A stretch of 64,000 nt of DNA from Septoria linicola (taxonomy: Eukaryota > Ascomycota > Dothideomycetes > Mycosphaerellales > Mycosphaerellaceae), in assembly GCA_024114885.1 (NCBI GenBank), contig CP099419.1, positions 1,240,001 to 1,304,000 on the forward strand, in the 5' to 3' direction. Positions 42,432-53,275 of the stretch are shown here, one piece after another. The translations under genes were made by a program, and so were the position numbers. Below the pieces are notes generated by a model. The model searched no databases. It was given only the letters and a program-made list of their open reading frames with translations, and was not told the origin of the DNA. Position 1 is the first letter of the stretch; each line of letters opens with the position of its first letter.

Positions 42432-45400
42432 ATGGAGACCGAAGACTTCACCACCAAAGAGCAGGTCGTCGACACCGTGCCCAAGCGCATCAAGTCGCTG
42501 CAGTTCGGCCTGCTCAGTCCGCCCGATGTGATTGCGCAGTCAGTGGTCAATGTCGCAGACCGCAACTTGTACGACCTGGCCATGACCCAGGGCGGTCCTC
42601 GCACTATCACAAAACATGGGCCTCTTGATCCACGGCTGGGCACGTCGGCCAAGAATGGGCAGTGTGGCACATGTGGGCAAGGATTGAAGGAGTGCAATGG
42701 ACATTTCGGCCATGTAAAGCTAGCTTTACCGTGCTTCCACTATGGCTATCTCAAGAAGATCATCGAAGCCATGAACTGTGTGTGCAAGGACTGCAGTAGA
42801 GTACTGCTGCCAGAAAAGGACAAGCGGAATTACCTGAAGCAGCTGCGGCGGCCTGGGCTGGACGGCTTACGCAAGGATGTTCTCATCAAAAAGATCTCGG
42901 CCGAGTGTAGGAAGGTGAAGGTCTGTCCACACTGCGAGGCATTCAATGGGCCAGTACGGAAAGTTGCAGGACACCCCATCAAGATGTTTCACAACAAATA
43001 TGCCATCTACACGAATTCGAACGCCAAAAGCAAGGTCAAACCCCCGGACATGCAGGCCTTTGAGAAGACTTTCGAGGAGGCCATCAAAGTCGACAAAGAA
43101 GTGGAGCGGCACATGAAGCGGGTTGCGGACGATTTGACTCCCTTACGTGTGCTGAACATTCTCAAGAAGGTGCCAAATGCAGACGTGGAGCTCCTCGGAA
43201 TGGATCCTCACAATGGCGGGCGACCCGAGTACATGATCTGGACTCACATCCCAGCACCACCTGTCGCCATTCGACCATCTGTGGCTCAAGAAGCTGCGAG
43301 TACCGAAGACGACATCACGAACAAACTGGGTGATATCATCCAAGTGAGCACACTGATGTCTGCTACGCTCAAGGCCGGGCAGCCATTGTACAAAGTCATG
43401 GATATGTGGGAGTTTCTACAGGTACAGATCGCCATGTACATTGATGGTAATCTGCCTGGTCTCGGCAGAGACAGTGCATACGGCAAAGCGATGCGCGGCT
43501 TCTGTCAACGCCTAAAGGGTAAGCAGGGTCGTTTTCGTGGCAATCTTTCTGGTAAGCGTGTCGATTTCTCAGGCCGAACTGTCATCTCACCGGATCCCAA
43601 CCTGTCGATCGAGGAAGTCGCGGTCCCCTCTCGCGTCGCGGTCAACATGACCTACCCTGAACGTGTGACGAAGCACAACTACGAGAAGCTGAAGGCCTGT
43701 GTCAAGAGAGGCGACAAGGTGCATCCCGGAGCCAATTTCGTCATCAAAGGTCGGGACAAGCGGCGTCTGGTACTGAAGGTCGTCGGCCAAAAAGGAGATT
43801 TGAAGAAAGTCGCAGATCAGCTCGAGATTGGAGATGTCGTTGAGCGGCATTTGGAAGACGGCGACATTGTGCTTTTCAATCGGCAGCCATCTCTGCACAA
43901 GCTTTCTATCCTTTCACACAAGGCCAAGATTCGACCTTGGAGAACATTCCGCCTGAACGAGTGTGTCTGCAATCCTTACAACGCAGATTTCGATGGCGAC
44001 GAGATGAATTTACACGTTCCGCAGACTGAAGAAGCGCGTACAGAAGCCACTGAGCTTATGGGTGTCAAAAACAATCTTGCCACACCTAAGAACGGCTCAC
44101 CCATCATTGCTGCTATTCAGGATTTCATCACAGGTGCATACCTCATCAGTCAGAAGGATCGCTTCTTCAGTCGAAGGCACTTTACGCACGTGGTTGGCTT
44201 CATGTATAACGGCATGCAGGCCAAGGACCCCTACACCGGCAAAGAGTATCCCATTGTCATACCACCTCCGGCCATATGGAAACCGCAGACCTTATGGACT
44301 GGTAAGCAGATCTGGAATCTACTCATCAAGCCACATCCAGATTATCCTGTGAACGTCAATCTGGAAGCACGACTCAAGTCATTCGCCCCTCCAGCTCGAC
44401 CAGGGGACATCAGCGATATGGTGGACACTGACTCGTATCTGGTGATCCGCAATAGCGAGACGATGTGCGGCGGTTTCGACAAAGCGACTATTGGTGATGG
44501 CAAAAAGGACAGTCTGTTCTATGTCATCCTGCGAGATTTTGGCGCTGACTATGCCGCTGCTGCCATGACCCGACTGGCGAAGCTGTCAGCACGTTGGCTC
44601 GGCGAACAAGGATTCTCTATCGGCATCAGCGATGTCTACCCGAGTGACAAGCTGACGAAACGGAAGCTAGCCTTAGTTGATACTGCGTACAAGAAGTGTG
44701 ACGAGATCATCCACAAGTTCAAGACTGGCAAGCTCGAACGCAGTGCCGGTTGTGATGAAGAACAAACAATGGAGATCATGCTTTCTGGTATTCTGAGCAA
44801 GGTTCGACAAGAATGTGGTGATGCTTGTTTCGCGGAGTTGAGCAAGTACAATGCACCAATGACCATGGCCAAGTGTGGCTCCAAGGGTTCAAACATCAAC
44901 GTTTCGCAAATGGTTGCAGTCGTAGGACAGCAAATTATTGGTGGCAAGCGTGTTCTCGAAGGATTCCAGGATCGAACATTACCACACTTCCTCAAAGCAA
45001 GCCCGGATCCACTGGCAAAAGGGTTCGTCTTCGACAGTTTCTTCACTGGCCTCACACCTACCGAGTTCATTTTCCACGCCATGTCTGGTCGTGAAGGTCT
45101 GGTTGATACAGCTGTCAAGACCGCCGAGACTGGTTACATGTCTCGTCGACTCATGAAGAGTTTAGAAGATCTGAGCGCCCAGTACGATCTGACTGTGCGG
45201 AACTCTTCCGGTGGCATCGTCCAGATGAAGTTTGGAGATGACGGTCTCGATCCAGTCGACATGGAGGGCAATGCAAAGCCAGTGAACATGGAACGAACGT
45301 GGTCGCATGCCCTGGAAAGCACGTGGGATAACTCTGAAGAGTGCATGACCGAGAGCGATATCGAGACATATACACACACTGTGCTCAACAAGGAGCGCGC

Positions 45401-46886
45401 CAAGCTGGGTCGTTTTACAGATGATGGCATGGCTTTGGAGTACAGAGACGAGCGTGCTAAGAGCACTGATCAGCTGGAGTACTCCAGACAGTTCCTTGAC
45501 GATGTCACTAAATTCGTCTTCCAGAAGACTGCGAAAATGGTCAAATCACACGAGAAGATGCCACACAGTGATGCCGTATTCAGGATAACGCCCTCAGCGC
45601 TGAGGGCCTTCTTGCATTTGTGTATGCACAAGTTCGAGAAGTCAAAGGTCGAAGCTGGCCATGCTGTCGGTGCTGTCGGTGCGCAATCTATCGGTGAACC
45701 TGGTACTCAAATGACGCTCAAAACATTCCATTTTGCTGGTGTTGCCGGTATGTCTATCACGCAGGGTGTCCCGCGTATCAAGGAAATCATCAACGCAAGC
45801 AAAGTCATCAGTACGCCAGTCATTACGTGTCAACTCGACTCTCCATACGAGGATATGGCTGCTCGATTTGCTAAGGCATTGATGGAGAAGACGTATCTGG
45901 GAGACATCGTGGACTACATCGAGGATGTATGGCACGCCAACGGGTGCTACATCAACATGCGAGTCAACTGGCAGCAGATCGAGAACTTGGGCTTGCGCAT
46001 TGGCATGGGACATCTCCTCGATGCTATAGAGCGCACGAAAGGTTTCAAGACACTCGGCGTCTCTGCGCGAAACTCCGGATACAACCACATCCGAGTCAAC
46101 ATCAGTGCACCTGAGAAGGAGCGGCCGAAGCGCAGCACCTCCACTGCAAAGACGCGAGCACCTGAAGCAGACCCTTCTGTGCTCATGTTCACAGCCATCC
46201 ACTCTCTCAAGCGCAGACTCCCCGAAGTCGTGGTCAAGGGCTACCCAGACGCCCATCGCGCAATCATCAAAAAAGACGACAAAAAAGACCACCGCGGCAA
46301 AGAACCCATCTCCGTCTTCGTCGAAGGCTACGGCCTTAAACAATGCATGACCACCGACGGCGTCGACGGCTATCGCACCAAATCCAACAACGTCATGGAA
46401 TGCCGCGACGTCCTAGGCATCGAAGCCGCCCGCAAAACCATCATCGACGAAATCGACGGCGTCATGGGAAGCATGGACATTGACCCGCGCCACATGCAAC
46501 TCCTCGCCGATGTCATGACCTACAAAGGCGAAGTCCTCGGCATCACTCGTTTCGGCCTCGCCAAAATGCGCGACAGCGTCCTGCAACTCGCCTCCTTTGA
46601 GAAAACACCAGACCACCTCTTCGAAGCCGCAGCGAAAATGAAAAAGGACGACATTGAAGGTGTGTCTGAGTGCATTATCATGGGCCAGAGTATGAGTGTC
46701 GGTACAGGCGCTATGAAGGTTGTGCGGCCGCTGAATCTTGAGGGTTCGGAGAATGCGAGCAGTACGTTGAGCTTTCGAGTCGAGGCCAAGTCTGCCACTG
46801 CGCCGAGAAAGGATCGTTTGAGGCAGAGACGGTCGGGGCTTATGCCGGCTATGACGAATGGGCATGCGGTGAGTGCTGCTGCGTAG
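42432..46886 (+). CDS. RPC1: DNA-directed RNA polymerase III largest subunit RPC1
   Basis: Catalytic subunit of RNA polymerase III, which transcribes tRNA, 5S and U6 genes. It is a single uninterrupted exon of 1484 residues. It starts in clamp sequence (RIKSLQFGLLSPPDVI). It has the zinc site CGTCGQGLKECNGHFGH, a second zinc pair VCKDC...CPHC, and the lid/rudder region GRFRGNLSGKRVDFSGRT. The Mg2+-binding NADFDGDEMN lies at about residues 517-526. The funnel and bridge-helix region includes KGSNINVSQM and GREGLVDTAVKTAETGY, and the trigger-loop segment is QMTLKTFHFAGVAGM. The absence of a heptad C-terminal domain, and KHGPLDPRLGTS near the N-terminus, separate it from the polymerase I and II subunits. 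The ATG lies in ACCATGG context. Confidence 0.97.
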   Translation: METEDFTTKEQVVDTVPKRIKSLQFGLLSPPDVIAQSVVNVADRNLYDLAMTQGGPRTITKHGPLDPRLGTSAKNGQCGTCGQGLKECNGHFGHVKLALPCFHYGYLKKIIEAMNCVCKDCSRVLLPEKDKRNYLKQLRRPGLDGLRKDVLIKKISAECRKVKVCPHCEAFNGPVRKVAGHPIKMFHNKYAIYTNSNAKSKVKPPDMQAFEKTFEEAIKVDKEVERHMKRVADDLTPLRVLNILKKVPNADVELLGMDPHNGGRPEYMIWTHIPAPPVAIRPSVAQEAASTEDDITNKLGDIIQVSTLMSATLKAGQPLYKVMDMWEFLQVQIAMYIDGNLPGLGRDSAYGKAMRGFCQRLKGKQGRFRGNLSGKRVDFSGRTVISPDPNLSIEEVAVPSRVAVNMTYPERVTKHNYEKLKACVKRGDKVHPGANFVIKGRDKRRLVLKVVGQKGDLKKVADQLEIGDVVERHLEDGDIVLFNRQPSLHKLSILSHKAKIRPWRTFRLNECVCNPYNADFDGDEMNLHVPQTEEARTEATELMGVKNNLATPKNGSPIIAAIQDFITGAYLISQKDRFFSRRHFTHVVGFMYNGMQAKDPYTGKEYPIVIPPPAIWKPQTLWTGKQIWNLLIKPHPDYPVNVNLEARLKSFAPPARPGDISDMVDTDSYLVIRNSETMCGGFDKATIGDGKKDSLFYVILRDFGADYAAAAMTRLAKLSARWLGEQGFSIGISDVYPSDKLTKRKLALVDTAYKKCDEIIHKFKTGKLERSAGCDEEQTMEIMLSGILSKVRQECGDACFAELSKYNAPMTMAKCGSKGSNINVSQMVAVVGQQIIGGKRVLEGFQDRTLPHFLKASPDPLAKGFVFDSFFTGLTPTEFIFHAMSGREGLVDTAVKTAETGYMSRRLMKSLEDLSAQYDLTVRNSSGGIVQMKFGDDGLDPVDMEGNAKPVNMERTWSHALESTWDNSEECMTESDIETYTHTVLNKERAKLGRFTDDGMALEYRDERAKSTDQLEYSRQFLDDVTKFVFQKTAKMVKSHEKMPHSDAVFRITPSALRAFLHLCMHKFEKSKVEAGHAVGAVGAQSIGEPGTQMTLKTFHFAGVAGMSITQGVPRIKEIINASKVISTPVITCQLDSPYEDMAARFAKALMEKTYLGDIVDYIEDVWHANGCYINMRVNWQQIENLGLRIGMGHLLDAIERTKGFKTLGVSARNSGYNHIRVNISAPEKERPKRSTSTAKTRAPEADPSVLMFTAIHSLKRRLPEVVVKGYPDAHRAIIKKDDKKDHRGKEPISVFVEGYGLKQCMTTDGVDGYRTKSNNVMECRDVLGIEAARKTIIDEIDGVMGSMDIDPRHMQLLADVMTYKGEVLGITRFGLAKMRDSVLQLASFEKTPDHLFEAAAKMKKDDIEGVSECIIMGQSMSVGTGAMKVVRPLNLEGSENASSTLSFRVEAKSATAPRKDRLRQRRSGLMPAMTNGHAVSAAA

Positions 46887-47316
46887 TAGTATGAAGGGTT
46901 GAGTAGTATGACTTCTTCGATGGCATAGCGGAGGCGTTGGGTAGGGAGATACCTTGTAGCATGGTGAATGTACAGATACGCTCGCGATGACTCCAATTAC
47001 TCGCTGGAAATGTCTATCGTTTTCCTAACATATACTCTTTATGTCTTGTGCATGTGGCCGAGAGTACCAAGTTGGCGCTGCATCAGATTTTCACACAAAG
47101 CAGCTGATTTTGAGCAATGAGTGCGAAACAGTACACGCAAAGTGGGAGAGCCACGAAGCATGAGGCAGTGAGCGTGAGTACTGGTCGAGAGTCAAAGTAT
47201 GCAGAGTTCCACTCTCGAAATCTTGCGAATTGCGTGGACATGCCAAATTCCATGGCCTCATCATTCATGTCTCTTCAGGCTAACATCTATCTATGTCTGC
47301 TACTTTGTGCGAGCAC
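46887..47316. other. Intergenic region between convergent RPC1 and ILS1
   Basis: 3' flanks of two convergent genes; AT-rich around 47015-47045 (taacatatactctttatg). Nothing else is seen. Confidence 0.45.
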
Positions 47317-50300
47317 TTAGACCTTCAACAGTCTCAACAGAAGCCTGATATCCTTCACATCCGTCTCCTCTTCTGCAACGCCCTGCGCGTCACCGCTGAC
47401 TTTGACAACGCCCTTGCTCGCAGCTTTAGCGAAAGTAGCGCTCTGCTGGGAGAACATGTCTTCCACTTGGCGTTCTTGCTCGAGCCGGCTGACTTCGCCA
47501 ATAGCAGCTGCATCTCCATTGGCAGCACCATCGGCACCGTCGGTGCTAGAAGGTGCAAGCACGCTGTATGCAACTTGAACATCGTCTGTGGGCACGAGTC
47601 CGGCACGCTTGCGCAGACGTTGGATGCGGTTGAGGACTTCACGCGCAAGACCTTCTTGTGCGAGTTCGGGGTAGGCGAAGGCGTCGAGTAGGACGAGGAC
47701 ATCGCCTTCTGTGCCTGCCTCCAGGTTCTTGGTCTCGGCTGATTCTTTAAGTTTGCGTTGCACGCGGAGGTCTTCTGATGTGAGCTCCTTGCCTTCGATG
47801 GTGAGTTTACCCGAGTCAAGGAACGCTCTGAGGTCGTCGGGTGAGACCTTGGGTAGTGCAGCCTTGATCTTGGCAGCGTCCTTCTTGAACTTCTGGCCAA
47901 GACTCTTCACGTCTGGCAGTACTGAGTACTCCACGCCGTATTTGCTCTCTTCGCTTGTAAGGACAAGGTCGCGGATGTTGAGCTCCTCTGTGATGTACCG
48001 CTCCAGAGTTCGCACGTCCTCCAGGAACTCAGGATCTTGGTGAAGCACGACAAGCGTCTTCAGTGGCGTCTTCAGTGACACGGTGCGTCGGTCTCTGCAG
48101 ATACGGCCAAGCTCGATGACCTTCTGCATGCGACTCACTCGCCGCTCCACCGTAGTATCGAATAGCTCTTGTCGCACATCGGGGAAGCGGGAGAAGTGAA
48201 CACTTTGGATATCCTGACCCTTGGCGATGGACTCTGGAAGGTGCGATGCCAGACGCTGGAAGATATTGTCGCTCAAGAATGGGATGAATGGTGCAAGCGC
48301 GCGCGTGAGCGTGTATAGGACCTCATACAGCGTGTTGAGAGCATGCAAAGTGTCTGTGTTGCTTCCCTCTTCTTCGTCAACGCCATTGACATCGCCATTT
48401 ATGCCGTTAGTAGTCGGCGCCACGGCAGCTGTACCACTCTGGCCCTTCAGTCGGTTACGGTTGAAACGAATGTACCAGTTAGTCACGTCGTCCACCATCT
48501 TCAGTAGCCGGGGCACGACTGTATAAAGTCGATATGCTTCCATTTCTTGGTTGACGTACTGGATGAGTGATTGTGTTGCCGCCAAAACCCATCGGTCCAT
48601 AATGTTGTGATTCGACTTCTGTGCTTCGGGGTCGAAGACAAAGTCCTGATCGGTGTTCTTCTTGTAGAGAGCAGCTTGCTGCGCAAAGAAGTTGTAAGAA
48701 TTCCACAATGGTAGGAGCACACCTGACACAATTTGCTTCACTCCAAGCTCAGCGAAACGCAGTGGCTCTCCACGGACCACCGGCGAATCGATCAAGTACA
48801 GTCGCAGAGCATCCGACCCGTACTTGTCTATGACTACCATAGGATCAGGAAAGTTCTTGAGTGACTTGGACATCTTCTTGCCGTCCTCAGCGAGCACAAT
48901 GCCGTTAACGACACAGTTCTTGTATGGAAAGGTGTTGAAGAGATGCGTTCCCAGAACGGATAAAGTATAGAACCAGCCACGAGTCTGATCAAGGCCCTCA
49001 GCAATGAAGTCACCTGGGAATTTTGTGAACAGTTCCTTGCCAGGACCATCCGTGGGGGATGTTCCTGAAGCTGGATCGGAAGCGTCGTAGCCAAGATATG
49101 CGAATGGGTAGTGCGAAGATGCGTATGGCATTGAGCCAGATTCGAACCAGCAGTCAAAGACCTCCTCCACACGATGGAGTGTACCCTTGCCTTGTTTAGA
49201 TGGAATAGTGATCTGGTCGATGGTATCTCGGTGAAGATCTTTGATCTCGCCTTCGTAGCCGGACAGCTTCTTGAGCTCCGCAATGGACGAGACACACACC
49301 ACCTCCTTGAAGTCGTCTGATACCCACAGCGGTAAGGGTGTGCCCCAGAATCTATTTCTGCTGACGTTCCAATCCTTCGCAGAAGCCAACCAGTTGTGAA
49401 AACGTCCAGTGTTGACTGACTCTGGCACCCAATGCGTCTTCTTGAGATTGTCGGTCAGCTGTGATGAGACCTCTTCCACCTTGATGAACCAAGACGGCAC
49501 AGCGCGCTGGATGAGCGGTGTCTTCGATCGAGGGCAAAATGGATATCTGTGGGTAATCTGTCCTTTACGGACCAGGCGACCGTCCTGCTCCAGCTTCTTG
49601 ATGATGGCCTTATCAGCCGCCTTGACGTGCTGACCAGCAAAGTCCGAAACATCATCTGTGAACTCTCCTTGTGTGTTCAGCGGGTTCGGTGCCGGTCGCT
49701 CGGGCAGGAAGATCTTTTCTCGCCAGCAGATGGCATAATCGTCCTCACCGAAGGATGGCGACTGGTGGACCACACCCACACCCTCATCCGACTTGACGTA
49801 GGTGTCGTTGACTACGCGAAACGCAATGTCTTTGAATTGTTCGTAGAAGTAGTTGAAGATCGGCTTGTAGTGCCAACCTGCGAGGTCGGAGCCCTTGATC
49901 TTCAGGCGGAACTGTTGGTACTTGTCCTTGGCCTTCTTCGGATCCTTGAACAGCACCTTGAGACCGGCCTCAAGCATGATCAGGTTCTTTCCGCTCTCCT
50001 GATCGTGCACAATGATGTACTCAAACTCTGGGCTCGTGCACAGCGCCAGATTGCTAGGCAATGTCCAAGGTGTCGTCGTCCATGCCACAAAGTTGACCTC
50101 GCCGCCCACGAGCTTTGTCACTTCTTCTATCTTGGCCCTCACATTCTCTGGCTGTTGATCGAGGGGCAAGACAGGGAAGCTGACTGTGACAGCTGGATCT
50201 TGTACGTCTCGGTAGTCTTCCTGTGACTCTGACTTTGACAATGCTGTGCCCAGAGCTGTCGAGTATGGCAACACTCGTGCACCATGGTATACCAGTCCTT

Positions 50301-50802
50301 TCTTTTGTAGCTGCGCAAACACCCACCAACAGCTCTCCATGAAGGTGACGTCCATAGTCTTGTAGTCGCGATCAAAGTCGATCCATCTTCCCAATCTCCC
50401 AATGACTTTTCTCCACTCTCCGGCATAAGTCAGTACGACCTCTCGACACCGTCGATTGTACTCTGCAATGCCGATCTTGTCCACGGCCGCCTTTCCTCTC
50501 ACACCAAACTCATCCTGCAGAGCTTTGTCAATGATCTGCTCGATTGGCACGCCATGCGTGTCCCAGCCAAAGCGTCGCTCGACATAGCGGCCCCTCATCG
50601 ACCAGTAGCGGGGGATAATGTCTTTGATGGTGGAGGCGAGCAAGTGGCCGTAGTGAGGCGTGCCGGTGGCAAATGGAGGCCCATCGTAGAAGACATATGG
50701 CTTGTCGTCTTTGCTGAGTTCGAGTTGGCGGTGGAAGGCGTTTGTGTCGTTCCAGTGGGCGAGGATGCGCTCTTCTTCAGCGGGGAAGTTGATGGAGCCC
50801 AT
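47317..50802 (-). CDS. ILS1: Cytosolic isoleucyl-tRNA synthetase
   Basis: Class Ia synthetase charging tRNA-Ile in the cytosol. It is a single exon of 1161 residues, but the open frame may hide none or few short introns; I see no break in similarity. The N-terminus MGSINFPAEEERILAHW lacks a mitochondrial presequence. The HIGH-type motif is HYGH (residues 50-53), followed by the eukaryotic GWDTHGVPIE. The editing domain shows WTTTPWTLPSNLALC and GVVHQSPSFGEDDY. DQTRGWFYTL precedes the KMSKS loop KKMSKSLKNFPDP at about residue 640. The anticodon-binding part has MDRWVLAATQSL and KTPLKTLVVLHQDPEFL. The C-terminal extension is typical of the eukaryotic enzyme. Confidence 0.96.
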   Translation of the reverse strand: MGSINFPAEEERILAHWNDTNAFHRQLELSKDDKPYVFYDGPPFATGTPHYGHLLASTIKDIIPRYWSMRGRYVERRFGWDTHGVPIEQIIDKALQDEFGVRGKAAVDKIGIAEYNRRCREVVLTYAGEWRKVIGRLGRWIDFDRDYKTMDVTFMESCWWVFAQLQKKGLVYHGARVLPYSTALGTALSKSESQEDYRDVQDPAVTVSFPVLPLDQQPENVRAKIEEVTKLVGGEVNFVAWTTTPWTLPSNLALCTSPEFEYIIVHDQESGKNLIMLEAGLKVLFKDPKKAKDKYQQFRLKIKGSDLAGWHYKPIFNYFYEQFKDIAFRVVNDTYVKSDEGVGVVHQSPSFGEDDYAICWREKIFLPERPAPNPLNTQGEFTDDVSDFAGQHVKAADKAIIKKLEQDGRLVRKGQITHRYPFCPRSKTPLIQRAVPSWFIKVEEVSSQLTDNLKKTHWVPESVNTGRFHNWLASAKDWNVSRNRFWGTPLPLWVSDDFKEVVCVSSIAELKKLSGYEGEIKDLHRDTIDQITIPSKQGKGTLHRVEEVFDCWFESGSMPYASSHYPFAYLGYDASDPASGTSPTDGPGKELFTKFPGDFIAEGLDQTRGWFYTLSVLGTHLFNTFPYKNCVVNGIVLAEDGKKMSKSLKNFPDPMVVIDKYGSDALRLYLIDSPVVRGEPLRFAELGVKQIVSGVLLPLWNSYNFFAQQAALYKKNTDQDFVFDPEAQKSNHNIMDRWVLAATQSLIQYVNQEMEAYRLYTVVPRLLKMVDDVTNWYIRFNRNRLKGQSGTAAVAPTTNGINGDVNGVDEEEGSNTDTLHALNTLYEVLYTLTRALAPFIPFLSDNIFQRLASHLPESIAKGQDIQSVHFSRFPDVRQELFDTTVERRVSRMQKVIELGRICRDRRTVSLKTPLKTLVVLHQDPEFLEDVRTLERYITEELNIRDLVLTSEESKYGVEYSVLPDVKSLGQKFKKDAAKIKAALPKVSPDDLRAFLDSGKLTIEGKELTSEDLRVQRKLKESAETKNLEAGTEGDVLVLLDAFAYPELAQEGLAREVLNRIQRLRKRAGLVPTDDVQVAYSVLAPSSTDGADGAANGDAAAIGEVSRLEQERQVEDMFSQQSATFAKAASKGVVKVSGDAQGVAEEETDVKDIRLLLRLLKV

Positions 50803-51512
50803 TGCGGGCGGCGGCGTGAGAGGAAGCCCTGCTGAGAGCGACAGTGAGGTCTATGGGGGTATGGGGTTGTATCTACAGCTCGAATGCAGAGACTTGTTCA
50901 AGTGTTGCTCGAGAAATGGCTGTTGCAACAAGTCGTCGAAGTGGGATGTCTGGATGAGTAACATTACAAAATTCGTTGGCCCGTGCACAGAAGCCACTTC
51001 GCGTCGAGCACCTTTCTCCTTGCCTGCTTCATCTGCCAACCATCGTTTCGTGGCGCAGTGCACGAGTGTCTCATATAGGGATGCTGGGAGGCACCATCGA
51101 GGATGAGACTACGCGCGTACGACACATTCAGCATGCGACAGCATAATGCACAATGACATCCAAAGACACCGACGTGGTCAAGCGGAGGACGATCCAGGCG
51201 TCATTGGAGAAGTCCCATGAAGAAATTAGCTGGATGGACAGACATACCACAAGGACATAGAACATTGCTATCCAAGGTCATCTGCAAGTTTCTGTAATTC
51301 TGTGGCTATCAAACGCTTCTTGGAGCCTTCTTAAGCTCTACGCGTTCCATCCATATCTCTGCACTATCAGCTGGACTGTGCCATCATGGAGAGTCGCCAT
51401 TACCGCTCCGACCCTCTACCGATCTGAGCTTGCCGCGCCATTGAGCATCCCATGCGTTATGCTCTAGCTCCTGCTCATACTGTGCCAGTTTCGCCTCAAG
51501 TGACTGGGCCTT
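50803..51512. other. Intergenic region upstream of ILS1
   Basis: Promoter of ILS1 and 3' flank of the coiled-coil protein gene. No supported gene or repeat. Confidence 0.45.
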
Positions 51513-53275
51513 CTAGACCTCCTTCACTGTTTGCAGCAGGATACGAATGTGCTCGTCAATGTCAAGCAATCTGGCAGTCGCTTCGTCTAGGCGAAGAGTG
51601 AGCTGCTTACGCTTCTCCTCCATCGCGTTCTTCTCGACAGACAGCTTGAGCAGCTTGTCTGCCACGTCACGCTCATTCGACTTGGTGGCGACTGGGGCGG
51701 TGGCCGTCTTCAGAGAAGTTGTCGGCTCAGACATGGACCCCGACCACATGTCGCGGCCACTACGCGAGTGCTCATCGGAGGCTGCGTCTTTCTCGGCGTC
51801 AGTCTTCTGCGACCAGTCCAGCTGCACAGCCACCTTGTCGTGAATGGCAGATTTGACGGCAGAAATATCGGCAGAGGTACTGGCAGAGGTACCAGCAGAG
51901 TTACCAAACTGGAAGACCTTACCCTTGGGACGAAAGATCACTTCGTCCTTCGCGACGGCCGGCTCTGCCTTGATCTCTGGATTTGCCTGTCCTCCACGTC
52001 GAGAACCCTCGATGCCCTCGCGGAGCACCTTCTCAGCCTCCACAGCAGCAGCGTTGTGCTCGGTGCTTTTCAAGTCCAGAGGAGAGATGGTGGCAGAAAT
52101 GGTGGCCTGTGCAGTCTCATATGTAGCGGAGATTGGTCGAGTATCAGCTTTGGTCTGCATGTTCTGCCGCATGTTTGCCTTCGTCTGTGCCCAGCTAATA
52201 ACAGGGTCTGCTACGGCTGGCGATGGCGTTGAGGCGGCTTCAAGTGGTGTTGACGCTGGCACCCCTGACTGCAGAGCAGCCGCCTGGAGGCGCTTATGCG
52301 GTGGCAGCTTGGAGGCGCTATCAGTCGCGCTCGCATTTGGAGCAAGGCTCTCCTTTGTAGCCTCCTTGACGGACAAACCCTTGGCGCGTCCTTCCAGGTA
52401 CACGCGAGTCTCTTCCTCACGCGCCAGTTCCTTCTGTGTGTCGTTCTTACGCTGAATACTCTCGATCGTACGCTGCGTGCTCTCGATTGTGCGCTGAGTG
52501 CTATCGATCTTGCGCTGAGTGTTCTCGAGGGAGTCGGGCTCGATCTTGATCACCGGCTTGTCGGCCTGAATGGGCGATGGCTTGGTGCTCTCTGCGATAC
52601 CGACGCCCAAAGCAGACGTGGCTGGGACGGCAGATGCCGACTCGGCTGCGATGTTCGACTCAGCGGCACGCAACATCGCAACGCTGCGCTCATTGATGGC
52701 GCTCTTGATCTGCGGGCTTGGCACAGTGGCAGGCGAACCGAATGCTGGCGTTGGTGGCATGGTTGGAGGGACCGCCGAATATGCGGTTGTTCGAGCTGGG
52801 GGTGCCGGAGCACCGAAACGAGCTGTCGGAAGCGCATTTGTGCGTGGCAGTGGGCGAGGCTCTGGCTGGGCAAACGGACTGCCACCGCGCTTCTTTGGAC
52901 CGCTGGCACTGCTCACCTGTCCGCTGAAAGCTCTTGCTTCAGCTAGACCTGCAGAGTTCGGGTTGAACAGCAATGGACCGTTGTTACTTGGCGGTGCTGG
53001 AGAAGCGGTGCGAGGGGCGACATTGGTGGTGTCTCTCAGACCACTCACAAAGGCCGCAGTACGCGCCGTGGCTGGAGAAGCAGCGCCCGCCGCCGCAGGT
53101 GCCGCGGTGATGGTGACTGCTGGCCGTGTCAACGTGGCCGCTGCAGACTGAAGAAATGAGTCAATTCGATGGCTTTTGAGCACACGAGGATGGCATTCGC
53201 GGCAGGACTCACACGACGTTGGACTGGTGGTCCGGTGCCCAGGCTGGTTGCCCAGATCGAGTCGTCGAGGGTCAT
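51513..53275 (-). CDS. Ala/Ser-rich protein with coiled-coil repeats, function unknown
   Basis: I do not recognise this protein. Exon 1 (53275-53213) encodes MTLDDSIWATSLGTGPPVQRR and joins in phase 0 over a 65-nt intron to exon 2 (53147-51513), giving 565 residues. Most of it is disordered and rich in Ala, Ser, Pro and Thr. A central segment has four seven-residue units like STQRTIE, followed by KNDTQKELAREEETRVYLE, suited to a short coiled coil. The C-terminus (DVADKLLKLSVEKNAMEEKR then LDIDEHIRILLQTVKEV) is a second coiled coil. One KGKVFQFGN segment and several acidic-Ser clusters resemble scaffold-like nuclear proteins, but this is only style. The conserved-looking first exon suggests a short N-terminal interaction motif. 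Internal start codons cannot be excluded. Confidence 0.7.
52447..52530 (-). repeat. Four tandem 21-nt units encoding heptads
   Basis: Units at 52447-52467, 52468-52488, 52489-52509 and 52510-52530 each encode one heptad of the type S/N-T/I-Q-R-x-I/N-E/D. The period of exactly seven codons fits coiled-coil geometry, so length changes would preserve register. Confidence 0.85.
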
